Source: an uncultured Actinomycetes bacterium
GTDB taxonomy: Bacteria > Actinomycetota > Acidimicrobiia > Acidimicrobiales > RAAP-2
Reading direction: 5' to 3'
Assembly: GCA_903893955.1 (NCBI GenBank)
Contig: CAITOG010000354.1
Coordinates: forward strand, 1 to 9,993
DNA length: 9,993 nt
The notes under the pieces were generated by a model. It saw only the letters and a program-made list of their open reading frames with translations, ran no database searches and was not told the DNA's origin. The position numbers and the translations under genes are program-made. Below are positions 1 to 5,406 of the stretch, piece after piece (positions within the stretch are counted from its first letter, which is position 1; each line of letters begins with the position of its first letter).

Positions 1-349
1 CGGCGGCGGTGCTCGGGAAGTTGAGCGCTGCGGCGAGACCGGCATGATTGATGGTCCAGTCGACCTGCGTCTCATAGAAGGCCATCAGGCGCTCGAACGC
101 ATCGGTGCCCGCCGCCCCCACCGCATGCTCGAGCAGGTCGACATAGCGCTCGTATCCGAGCGCCATGGCTTCGGCCACAAGTCCGTCACGACTGCCGAAG
201 TGGTAGTTGACCAGCGCCTTGGAGAGGCCAAGCTCCTCGCAGATGTCAGCTGGGTGCACACCGGAGGGTCCGAGCTCGCCGAGCGAGTCGAGGGTCGCCT
301 CCACCAATGCGGCTCGCTTGGCAAACCTCGGGATGATCGTCTTGGGCAC
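1..349 (-). CDS. TetR-family transcriptional regulator, C-terminus cut by window edge
   Basis: This is the N-terminal 116 codons of a TetR/AcrR-type DNA-binding repressor; the ligand-binding C-terminal part lies beyond base 1. The predicted protein begins VPKTIIPRFAKRAALVEATL. Its helix-turn-helix follows at about residues 28-50 (GVHPADICEELGLSKALVNYHFGSRD shortened here to its core ADICEELGLSKALVNYHFG), ending in the NYHFGSRDGL signature typical of TetR recognition helices. The start is GTG at 347-349, because an in-frame TAG lies only three codons upstream (359-361) and no other start fits. The Shine-Dalgarno is poor: a GGGGG run sits about 20 bases away. The gene is divergent from the cold-shock gene, and the shared intergenic region has an AT-richer patch with an inverted repeat that could be its own operator. 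The ligand is unknown. TetR family membership is strong; the regulated genes, probably to the left of the window, cannot be seen. Confidence 0.88.
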   Translation of the reverse strand, partial: MPKTIIPRFAKRAALVEATLDSLGELGPSGVHPADICEELGLSKALVNYHFGSRDGLVAEAMALGYERYVDLLEHAVGAAGTDAFERLMAFYETQVDWTINHAGLAAALNFPSTAA

Positions 350-387
350 GAGGTCACGCTACTGCGAGCCCCCTGAGAAAGGGTTTC

Positions 388-403
388 CAAACATAAGAGT
401 TTG
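388..403. promoter_or_regulatory. Inverted repeat CAAAC-N6-GTTTG, candidate TetR operator
   Basis: Perfect 5-bp arms (388-392 and 399-403) flank a 6-base spacer in one of the few AT-rich patches here. On the minus strand a TATGTT hexamer (395 to 390), a plausible -10 for the TetR gene starting at 349, lies inside the repeat, so a bound repressor would cover it. No good -35 was found. Short arms mean chance occurrence is possible. Confidence 0.35.
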
Positions 404-606
404 AGAGATCTTCCCCGCAGCCGCGACTTTGGTACTAACGTGCTTTGTGCACCCAGAGGTCGCCCACCGACGGCGACAGATAGATCGGTCGCCCACACTC
501 TACGCACCTCGAATTTCGCCTCGGTCCTCCGTCAGCATTCTTTGCGGAAGGGCCGCGCACACCACCGCACATGCGGACCAGAAGGAAAGAAAGAAGGAAA
601 TCAACA
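404..606 (+). promoter_or_regulatory. Upstream region and probable long leader of the cold-shock gene
   Basis: About 200 bases precede the cold-shock start codon with no credible gene in either strand. Cold-shock mRNAs in many bacteria have long structured 5' leaders that act as thermosensors, so this may be one; that is inference. A TAACGT hexamer (436-441, TANNNT type) could be a -10, but I see no matching -35. Small hairpins are visible at 544-556 (GCGG/CCGC) and 565-576 (CCGCA-CA-TGCGG). The last 25 bases are purine-rich, with the ribosome binding site AGAAGGAA at 592-599, about 7 bases before ATG. Confidence 0.4.
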
Positions 607-807
607 ATGCCTACCGGCACCGTCAAGTTTTTCAACAACGAGAAGGGCTACGGCTTCATCTCACGTCCCGACGGCGAAGACGTCTTCGTGCACTACTCGA
701 ACATCGAGGGTGACGGCTACCGCTCGCTCGAGGAGGGCCAGGAGGTCGAGTTCGAGGTCGGCCAGGGCCGTAAGGGCGACGAGGCTAAGTCGGTCCGCGC
801 CATCTGA
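607..807 (+). CDS. csp: Cold-shock domain protein (CspA family)
   Basis: A 66-residue single cold-shock domain protein, the normal length for bacterial Csp. It is a cytoplasmic OB-fold, single-stranded nucleic acid binder that acts as an RNA chaperone and is often induced by cold or growth changes. The N-terminus MPTGTVKFFNNEKGYGFI contains RNP1 (KGYGFI, residues 13-18), and RNP2 is VFVHY (26-30). The aromatic residues that stack on bases (F8, F9, Y15, F17, F27, H29, Y30) are present. The start at 607 is preferred over ATG at 571 because it matches the conserved Csp N-terminus and has AGAAGGAA at 592-599; starting at 571 would add a basic tail encoded by the purine-rich ribosome-binding region itself. 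It stands alone, followed by its own strong terminator. Confidence 0.97.
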   Translation: MPTGTVKFFNNEKGYGFISRPDGEDVFVHYSNIEGDGYRSLEEGQEVEFEVGQGRKGDEAKSVRAI

Positions 808-820
808 TCATCTGATCAAC

Positions 821-863
821 CGAAAGGACCCGCTGCCTGCTCGTCAGGCAGCGGGTCCTTTCG
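821..863. terminator. Strong hairpin terminator between convergent csp and ATP-grasp genes
   Basis: The arms 821-839 and 845-863 are perfectly complementary over 19 bp around a 5-base loop (CTCGT). The stem ends in AAA/TTT so that each strand gives a short U run after a GC-rich stem, fitting a bidirectional intrinsic terminator serving both the cold-shock gene (stop at 805-807) and the minus-strand ligase gene (stop near 873). A tandem duplicate ATCTGATC (802-809, 810-817) lies just before it. Confidence 0.9.
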
Positions 864-872
864 CGTCCGGGC

Positions 873-1688
873 TCACGTGGTTACCTCGAAGAGGTCGATG
901 ACCGCAGCCAGCACATCAGCAGTGCTCTGAGGTGTGGGGCCGTGCAGGGTGGTCGCCGCATTGATCTCGAGGATCTTGGCCTCACCCTCCTCGATGAGGA
1001 GATCGACCCCGGCTATCTCGAGGCCCAGCAATCGCACTGCCTCGGCTGCGATCTCACCCGCAGCTTCGGGCCCATCGACGGTCTCCATCGTCCCGCCTTG
1101 CGCCAGGTTCGCTCGGAAGTCCCCTTCTTGGGGCCGGCGTCTCGACCACCCGAATGGGCGGCCGTCGACGACCGTGCAGCGCAGCTCGAGAGCTGCCGGG
1201 ACGAACCGTTGGACGAGTTCGTCTGCCTGGCGGGCCAACGAACCGCTGTCAGCTAGACGGACGCCGTGTCCGGAGGACCCGATCCTCGGCTTGACCACCA
1301 CCACCCCACTCGGCTCCCAGCCCCCTCCATCACCGTGGGTCTCGATGTGGGGCACGCCGGCCGCCTCCATCGCTACTGCCTGGGCAAGCTTGTCGCTCGC
1401 CGCCACGTGGGCCGACGGCGCATTGATGCACGGCACCCCGTCGGCTTCGAACGAGCGTGCTCGCGCGATCTGGATCGGGAGAGACGATCGAAGCGAGACG
1501 AGATCTGGCTCGACATCGACAAGGTCACCTTCTGGGTGGTCCCACCACATCACCGGCTCGTGGCCACGTTCGAGCAGCGCCTCCGCGAGGATGTTGCCCC
1601 GCCCAACCTCGTAACGAGCCGACGGTGGACCACTCCTTGGCGGATGCTTGGGCTCAGTCAGGAGCACGACCGTCAGACGTCGAGGCAC
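873..1688 (-). CDS. RimK-type ATP-grasp ligase
   Basis: A 271-residue ATP-grasp enzyme of the RimK/LysX kind, which joins a carboxylate to an amine through an acyl phosphate using ATP and Mg2+. Visible landmarks are a pre-grasp segment with INAPSAHVAASDK (88-100), VVVVKPRIGSSGHGV with the ATP-binding lysine K133 and glycine-rich loop (129-143), LELR (167-170), the RimK/LysX hallmark GDFRANLAQGG (189-199), and metal ligands in AGVDLLI (D229) and ILEINA (E241, N243). Length is close to RimK (about 300). The start is GTG at 1686-1688: an in-frame TAG, the stop of the upstream small gene, lies four codons before it. There is no visible Shine-Dalgarno, so translation probably depends on coupling with the upstream gene 9 bases away. 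A GTG eight codons in is an alternative start. The substrate cannot be told: no LysW-like carrier, rpsF or peptide precursor is nearby. Family is sure, the reaction open. Confidence 0.88.
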   Translation of the reverse strand: MPRRLTVVLLTEPKHPPRSGPPSARYEVGRGNILAEALLERGHEPVMWWDHPEGDLVDVEPDLVSLRSSLPIQIARARSFEADGVPCINAPSAHVAASDKLAQAVAMEAAGVPHIETHGDGGGWEPSGVVVVKPRIGSSGHGVRLADSGSLARQADELVQRFVPAALELRCTVVDGRPFGWSRRRPQEGDFRANLAQGGTMETVDGPEAAGEIAAEAVRLLGLEIAGVDLLIEEGEAKILEINAATTLHGPTPQSTADVLAAVIDLFEVTT

Positions 1689-1697
1689 GTGGGGCTG

Positions 1698-1943
1698 CTA
1701 GGAGGCGGGATCTTGGCGTCCCGGGCGCTCCGAGGTCAACGCCACGACGATGGCGAAGATGACCACGGTGATCACCATGGAGATGATGCCGTTCGCCAGG
1801 TTCCGCTGCGCAGAGATCGCGAAGAGTGCGAAGAGGACGAAGAAGACGCCCAGCGCTGTCCAGCCCTGCCACGGTCCCGGCCGAAGCCCCCACCCGACTC
1901 GCTTCTTGACGAACCAGGGTGACGACACGACCGGCTGCATCAT
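1698..1943 (-). CDS. Small two-helix membrane protein of unknown function
   Basis: An 81-residue protein with two predicted membrane helices, about residues 28-45 (GWTALGVFFVLFALFAIS) and 53-70 (IISMVITVVIFAIVVALT). The N-terminal segment WFVKKRVGWGLRPGPWQGW is basic and aromatic. This KKRxGWG..P..WQGW pattern before a first helix recurs in small actinobacterial membrane proteins, as far as I recall, but I know of no assigned function. I chose the start at the MM pair (ATG 1941-1943, or 1938-1940), because a longer reading to 2063 adds low-complexity sequence unlike the family. A weak GGACGG lies just upstream. It is the first gene of a two-gene unit with the ATP-grasp ligase: the stop is 9 bases from the ligase start and in the same reading frame. 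The positive N-terminus suggests a cytoplasmic N-end with both termini inside. Confidence 0.72.
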   Translation of the reverse strand: MMQPVVSSPWFVKKRVGWGLRPGPWQGWTALGVFFVLFALFAISAQRNLANGIISMVITVVIFAIVVALTSERPGRQDPAS

Positions 1944-2023
1944 GCGCCGTCCGGGTGAACTGAGAGCAACTGGCGATGCCGTGCCATGACCGAAGCATAG
2001 GAGGGAGGACACGGCTGCGCCTA

Positions 2024-2040
2024 GTGCGCCGCTGGCGCAC
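2024..2040. promoter_or_regulatory. 17-bp palindrome GTGCGCC-GCT-GGCGCAC, candidate operator
   Basis: Perfect 7-bp arms around a 3-base centre lie in the divergent space between the small membrane protein (start 1943) and the hydrolase (start 2083). The palindrome ends 7 bases before the candidate -35 of the hydrolase, a good place for an activator or repressor. It has the same 7-3-7 geometry as the palindrome before the P450 but a different sequence. No regulator gene is adjacent, so the binding protein is unknown. Confidence 0.5.
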
Positions 2041-2047
2041 GAAGGGC

Positions 2048-2076
2048 TGGACGAAGCCCTCAAGGCCTCCTAGGTT
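2048..2076 (+). promoter_or_regulatory. Probable leaderless promoter of the hydrolase gene
   Basis: TGGACG (2048-2053, four of six matches to TTGACA), a 17-base spacer, then TAGGTT (2071-2076, TANNNT type). Only six bases separate this -10 from ATG at 2083, so transcription would start at or next to the start codon. Leaderless mRNAs with this spacing are well known in Actinobacteria, and the lack of a proper Shine-Dalgarno before 2083 agrees. Confidence 0.55.
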
Positions 2077-2116
2077 CATCACATGCCAACCAGCGACACT
2101 GCCCTTGAGGGCTTCG
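2052..2116. repeat. 14-bp inverted repeat straddling the hydrolase start codon
   Basis: The left arm 2052-2065 (CGAAGCCCTCAAGG) is the exact reverse complement of the right arm 2103-2116, with 37 bases between them that hold the -10 hexamer and ATG 2083. Arm centres are about 51 bp apart, close to five helical turns. The left arm can also pair with 2043-2048 (AGGGCT with AGCCCT 2055-2060). If transcription starts at 2083, only the right arm is in the mRNA and the repeat is a DNA site; if it starts further upstream, the arms could fold around the start codon. Confidence 0.5.
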
Positions 2117-2883
2117 ACTCATCGACCTTCTCCGCGCTTGGCAGCACGCGCACGGTCTTCACCATCGGCACAGGCCCTGCGGTGATCGTCATCCACGAGG
2201 TTCCTGGCATCACGCCGCTCGTCGCTGCCTTCGGGAGGAAGATCGCCGAACGGAACATGACCGCGGTCTTGCCTGACCTCCTCGGGACGCCTGGCAAACC
2301 ACCCTCAGGGGGCTACATCGCCTCCTCGATGCTCAAGGCCTGCATCAGCCGCGAGTTCGCAGTCTTCGCCCATGGAAAGACCAGCCCCATCACCGCCTGG
2401 CTTCGAGAGCTCGCCAAAGAGACCCATGCGCGCTGCGGCGGGCCCGGCGTCGGAGCGATCGGCATGTGCCTGACCGGTGGCTTCGCCTTGGCCATGATGG
2501 TCGACGACGTGGTGGTCGCCCCGGTCCTCTCGCAGCCGTCGCTGCCGGCGGCCGTCCTCAAGCGAAACCGAGACGACCTCGGGATCTCTGCCGCTGATCT
2601 GGCGACGGTGAAGCGGCGAAGCGACGAAGGGGTCTGCGTGCTCGGTCTGCGGTTCACCGGCGACCCGATGGTGCCCGCCGCTCGTTTCGAACGGCTCGAG
2701 CGCGAGCTCGGCGACAACTTCATCGGCGTCGAAATCGACTCGTCGGAGGGCAATCCCTGGGGTTACAAGGCCAAGGCCCACTCCGTCCTCACCGAGGACT
2801 ACTCCGATGCGGAAGGTTCACCGACGAAGATCGCATTAGAACAGGTGCTCGACTTCTTCCGCGAGCGACTCGACCTCGTCTGA
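2083..2883 (+). CDS. Dienelactone hydrolase family protein (alpha/beta hydrolase)
   Basis: A 266-residue cytoplasmic alpha/beta hydrolase of the dienelactone hydrolase (DLH) family, known for opening dienelactones in chloroaromatic breakdown, though most members have unknown ester or lactone substrates. The catalytic triad is visible in family order: nucleophile C129 in GMCLTGG (127-133), acid D194 in FTGDPMV (191-197), base H233 in KAHSVLT (231-237). E39 in VIVIHEVPGI (34-43) matches the glutamate that holds the DLH cysteine in its resting state. Family members are usually 230-260 residues, so this is full length with no signal peptide. An insertion around 150-185 (after SQPSLP) looks like a small lid. 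The start is ATG 2083, with a -10 hexamer exactly six bases upstream. Nothing nearby belongs to an aromatic pathway, so the substrate is open. Confidence 0.88.
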   Translation: MPTSDTALEGFDSSTFSALGSTRTVFTIGTGPAVIVIHEVPGITPLVAAFGRKIAERNMTAVLPDLLGTPGKPPSGGYIASSMLKACISREFAVFAHGKTSPITAWLRELAKETHARCGGPGVGAIGMCLTGGFALAMMVDDVVVAPVLSQPSLPAAVLKRNRDDLGISAADLATVKRRSDEGVCVLGLRFTGDPMVPAARFERLERELGDNFIGVEIDSSEGNPWGYKAKAHSVLTEDYSDAEGSPTKIALEQVLDFFRERLDLV

Positions 2884-2885
2884 GC

Positions 2886-3173
2886 TCAGCGGCCAGGGAC
2901 CTTCCAGCCCATCGACTCAGCAACCTCGATGCACGTGGGGCACACGGGGTACTTGCCTGGGTCACGACCCGGGACCCACACCTTGCCGCACAGTGCTCGC
3001 ACGGCAGTCTGATTGATCATCCCCTCGACCACAGAGTTGCCGACCGGGATCAGCTCGTCGCTCCCCTTCGGGGTGTAGCCCTCGAGCACGATGTGCGTGA
3101 ATCGCTCGTGATCCCCGTCGTCGAGGATCGGATCGACGACCTCTGGCTCGACCACCTGGGTCACGTCGGTCAT
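2886..3173 (-). CDS. DUF3039 family protein
   Basis: A 95-residue protein matching the actinobacterial DUF3039 family, whose function is unknown. The conserved core FTHIVLEGY (25-33), VRALCGKVWVPGRDPGKYPVCPTC (58-81, given here by its landmarks LCGKVWVPGRDP and PVCPTC) is all present. H27, C62, C78 and C81 could form a zinc site, which is inference. The acidic N-terminal 24 residues look disordered. I set the start at ATG 3171-3173: a longer reading to 3422 overlaps the divergent gene and has no family resemblance. There is no Shine-Dalgarno, but TACATT lies six bases upstream, suggesting a leaderless mRNA. The gene is convergent with the hydrolase gene: their stops are separated by two bases. 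Confidence 0.85.
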   Translation of the reverse strand: MTDVTQVVEPEVVDPILDDGDHERFTHIVLEGYTPKGSDELIPVGNSVVEGMINQTAVRALCGKVWVPGRDPGKYPVCPTCIEVAESMGWKVPGR

Positions 3174-3179
3174 GGCGTC

Positions 3180-3185
3180 AATGTA
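3180..3185 (-). promoter_or_regulatory. -10 hexamer of a probable leaderless DUF3039 transcript
   Basis: On the minus strand TACATT (3185 to 3180) is followed by six bases (GACGCC) and the ATG at 3173, the spacing expected when transcription begins at the start codon. The -35 region is GC-rich and unlike consensus, so this rests on the -10 and its position only. Confidence 0.42.
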
Positions 3186-3227
3186 GCGCCGACCGCTCAG
3201 CGGGGGTTCGCCTGCGAGACTGGTGGC

Positions 3228-3452
3228 ATGGGTCGGCGCCGACACAAGAGACCAGCTCACACGCCGCTGAGCATCCAGGGTGCCACCCACTGGAAGGCCG
3301 ATGGCTCGGCCAAGCGACGCTTCGCAACTGAGCGCGAAGCCGCTGATGGCGCTCAGCTCCAATGGGTGGAGCACGGCATCGAGCTCAACGTCTATCGCTG
3401 CGACTTCTGCCAGGGCTGGCACATGGGTCGGCCACCACGTGACTCACGTTGA
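3228..3452 (+). CDS. Small basic protein with CxxC-type zinc-binding-like end
   Basis: A 74-residue protein of unknown function. It has a very basic start (MGRRRHKRPAH), a middle part KRRFATEREAADGAQ (29-43) that looks like a helix, and a C-terminal YRCDFCQGWHMG (57-68) in which C58, C61 and H65 resemble a small zinc ribbon or knuckle. Short actinobacterial proteins with a similar F.TE.EA...YRC..CGGWH pattern are familiar to me, without a known role; nucleic acid binding is a guess from charge and cysteines. ATG 3228 is preferred with GGTGG just upstream; a longer reading from 3093 would run over the divergent DUF3039 coding region. The start-to-start distance to that gene is 54 bases. The P450 promoter begins within its stop codon. 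Confidence 0.68.
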   Translation: MGRRRHKRPAHTPLSIQGATHWKADGSAKRRFATEREAADGAQLQWVEHGIELNVYRCDFCQGWHMGRPPRDSR

Positions 3453-3477
3453 CGATCTCGGCGACCTGACGTAGCGT
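3449..3477 (+). promoter_or_regulatory. Promoter of the P450 operon
   Basis: TTGACG (3449-3454, five of six to consensus) and TAGCGT (3472-3477) are separated by exactly 17 bases. The predicted start of transcription is near 3484, directly before the palindrome at 3485-3501. The -35 overlaps the stop codon (3450-3452) of the small basic protein gene. Confidence 0.65.
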
Positions 3478-3484
3478 CGCTAAA

Positions 3485-3501
3485 TCGGACAGAGTGTCCG
3501 A
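3485..3501. promoter_or_regulatory. 17-bp palindrome TCGGACA-GAG-TGTCCGA, probable repressor operator
   Basis: Perfect 7-bp arms around a 3-base centre lie at the predicted transcription start of the P450 operon, where a bound dimer would block the polymerase. The second gene of the operon is a TetR regulator, so autoregulation of the P450-TetR-RAM unit is the simplest reading. The sequence does not resemble the KstR box of mycobacterial sterol genes (AAC...GTT core). The operon's ribosome binding site GAGGGGGAA (3511-3519) follows. Confidence 0.65.
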
Positions 3502-3528
3502 CCAAGTGATGAGGGGGAACCTGAGCCG

Positions 3529-4749
3529 ATGGCCAGCGACGTGATCCTGTCCGACCCGACCACCTACACGGAGGCCGTTCCCCACGAGTACTTCGCCGAG
3601 CTGCGGCGGACTGCGCCGATCTCCTGGCGCGAGGAGCCCGATGTCACGCCCTACTGGGCGGTCGTCTCCTACGACGCCTGCGTGACGGTCAATCGCGAGT
3701 GGGAGGACTTCAGCTCCTACGCGGCGACCTCGCTCCCCTTCGACATCCCAGAAGCGGAGATCGAGCAGCAGCGCCTGATGATGCTCAACATGGATCCGCC
3801 GCTGCACACCCGCTACCGCCGGCTCGTCAACAAGGGCTTCACTCCCCGCATGGTCAGGGACCTCGAGTCCAGGCTCCACGAGGTCACCGACGGCCTGCTC
3901 GACAATGTCATCGAGCGTGGTGAGGCTGACTTCGTCGTCGATATCGCCGCGGAGCTGCCGCTGATCGTCATCGCCGAGCTCATGGGTGTGCCGTTCGAGG
4001 ACCGGCACAAGATGTTCGACTGGTCGAACAAGATGATCGGCAGCCAGGACCCCGAGTACAACGTCACGCCAGAGATCAGCGCTGAAGCTGCCATGGAGCT
4101 GTACGCCTATGCGTCGCAGCTCTTCGCGTCGAAGCGGAACAACCCGCACCAGGACCTCATGAGCGTGCTCACCCAGGTCGAGGTCGAGAACGAGAGCCTC
4201 TCAGACCTGGAGCTCGAGCTGTTCTTCCTGCTGCTTGCCGTTGCGGGCAACGAGACCACTCGGAACCTGATCTCCGGGGCAATGAACACCTTCTTCCAGA
4301 ACCCGGACCAGTGGCAGAAGCTGCGTGACGACCGCTCGCTGATGGACACGGCTGTCGAAGAGATGCTGCGCTACGTAACCCCGGTGATGAACTTCCGTCG
4401 GACCGCGATGAGCGATGTGTCGCTCGAGGGCGTCGACATCAAGGAAGGTGACAAGGTCCTGTTCTTCCACATCTCGGCCAACCGCGATGAGAAGATCTTC
4501 GAGAACCCCGACGTCTTCGACATCACCCGGAGCCCGAACCCCCACATGGCCTTCGGCGGTGGCGGCCCACATTTCTGCCTGGGCGCCAACCTCGCTCGCA
4601 TGGAGATCAAGGTCATGTTCGAGCACCTGCTCGACCGGATGCCCGACATCGCTCAGTCTGGTCCGACCCAGCGCCTCCAGAGCCCCTTCATCAGCGGGAT
4701 CAAGCACCTTCCGGTGACCTTCACCCCAGGGCCGACAGTCACCCGGTAG
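3529..4749 (+). CDS. Cytochrome P450, CYP125/CYP142-like
   Basis: A 406-residue soluble bacterial P450 monooxygenase, full length. Visible motifs are the C-helix region MLNMDPPLHTRYRRLVNKGF (85-104), the I-helix oxygen-activation motif AGNETT (239-244), ExxR as E278-R281, and the haem loop FGGGGPHFCLGANLAR with cysteine ligand C350. The haem loop, PNPHMAFGGGG and the late GIKHLPV segment resemble CYP125/CYP142/CYP124 enzymes, which oxidise the terminal methyl of sterol or methyl-branched chains; the exact substrate is inference. P347 stands where that group usually has Thr. No ferredoxin or reductase gene is adjacent, so electrons must come from elsewhere. The start ATG 3529 has GAGGGGGAA ten bases upstream. 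It heads an operon: the next gene's GTG directly follows its TAG. The convergent racemase at 5640-6782 strengthens a branched-chain oxidation role. Confidence 0.93.
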   Translation: MASDVILSDPTTYTEAVPHEYFAELRRTAPISWREEPDVTPYWAVVSYDACVTVNREWEDFSSYAATSLPFDIPEAEIEQQRLMMLNMDPPLHTRYRRLVNKGFTPRMVRDLESRLHEVTDGLLDNVIERGEADFVVDIAAELPLIVIAELMGVPFEDRHKMFDWSNKMIGSQDPEYNVTPEISAEAAMELYAYASQLFASKRNNPHQDLMSVLTQVEVENESLSDLELELFFLLLAVAGNETTRNLISGAMNTFFQNPDQWQKLRDDRSLMDTAVEEMLRYVTPVMNFRRTAMSDVSLEGVDIKEGDKVLFFHISANRDEKIFENPDVFDITRSPNPHMAFGGGGPHFCLGANLARMEIKVMFEHLLDRMPDIAQSGPTQRLQSPFISGIKHLPVTFTPGPTVTR

Positions 4750-5406
4750 GTGGGAGGCAGTCCGCTCTCAGAGCGAACAGAGCTCGCCGACCTCCGCCGA
4801 GACCAGATTGTCGCGCAGGCGGGGCGCCTCTTCGGCGAACGCGGGACGATCGATGTCTCGATGGACGAGATCGCGTCCGCAGCCGGCGTGGCCCGGTCGA
4901 CGGTCTACGTCTACTTCTCGTCACGAGCTGAGCTGCTGGCAGCCTGCATCGGCGACATGGAGCGTCAGATGCGGAGCAAGGTCGAGGAGATCGATGCGGC
5001 GTCCCCGATCTCCTCGCTTGCGCTGCTCTTCGAGGCCCTCATCGAGACGACCGATCAGCAGCCAGCCTTCTTCCGGCTCGTGCTCGCCGCCAATGGTTCG
5101 ACCGGCGGCATCGGCCAGGTCGTCACCGAGCAGCTGACCGGCATCGCGGGCACGGTGAGCTCGCACATCGAGCAGCTCCTCGCGAGCGGCTGCGAGCGAG
5201 GGCTCTGGCAGCTCGACGACCTCGACCGTTCGGCACGGCTCATCGGCCAGCTGATCTATGGCACCCTGGCGGTGCGATCGCTCGGCCTCGCCGTCGGGGA
5301 CGTCGCCGACGAGGTGGCGGCGATGACCGACCTCGTGATCCACGGCCTCGCTGGGGACTCGCTCGCCCAGTCGCTCCAAGGGCCTTCTAGGCTTCATGCT
5401 CGATGA
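4750..5406 (+). CDS. TetR-family transcriptional regulator
   Basis: A 218-residue TetR/AcrR-family repressor of normal length. The DNA-binding domain covers about residues 16-62: helix 1 RRDQIVAQAGRLFGERG, then the helix-turn-helix MDEIASAAGVARSTVYVYF (38-56) followed by SSRAELL. The remaining all-helical part (70-210) is the ligand-binding and dimer domain. The start is GTG at 4750, immediately after the P450 stop with no gap; no other start exists before the HTH, so translation is probably coupled. Its last bases overlap the RAM gene (ATGA, 5403-5406). Being inside the P450 operon, it most likely controls that operon through the palindrome at 3485-3501, with a P450 substrate or an acyl-CoA product as the effector; this is inference. 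Confidence 0.9.
   Translation: MGGSPLSERTELADLRRDQIVAQAGRLFGERGTIDVSMDEIASAAGVARSTVYVYFSSRAELLAACIGDMERQMRSKVEEIDAASPISSLALLFEALIETTDQQPAFFRLVLAANGSTGGIGQVVTEQLTGIAGTVSSHIEQLLASGCERGLWQLDDLDRSARLIGQLIYGTLAVRSLGLAVGDVADEVAAMTDLVIHGLAGDSLAQSLQGPSRLHAR

Noticed and set aside
571..606. Longer cold-shock protein starting at ATG 571
   Set aside because: The extra residues are the translated ribosome-binding region; Csp proteins start at the equivalent of 607.
802..817. Tandem ATCTGATC duplicate as a repeat array or attachment site
   Set aside because: Only two copies, one of which contains the cold-shock stop codon; no integrase or third copy is nearby.
934..1922. Plus-strand open frames opposite the ATP-grasp and membrane-protein genes
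   Set aside because: The minus strand encodes clear ATP-grasp motifs and two membrane helices; the plus frames show none.
3485..3501. KstR-type sterol operator before the P450
   Set aside because: The palindrome TCGGACA/TGTCCGA lacks the AAC...GTT core of KstR sites, so control by the local TetR protein is the better reading.
3385..4149. A 254-codon open frame antisense to the P450
   Set aside because: It is a codon-bias shadow of the P450 gene, whose motifs are complete; the antisense peptide has no recognisable domain.
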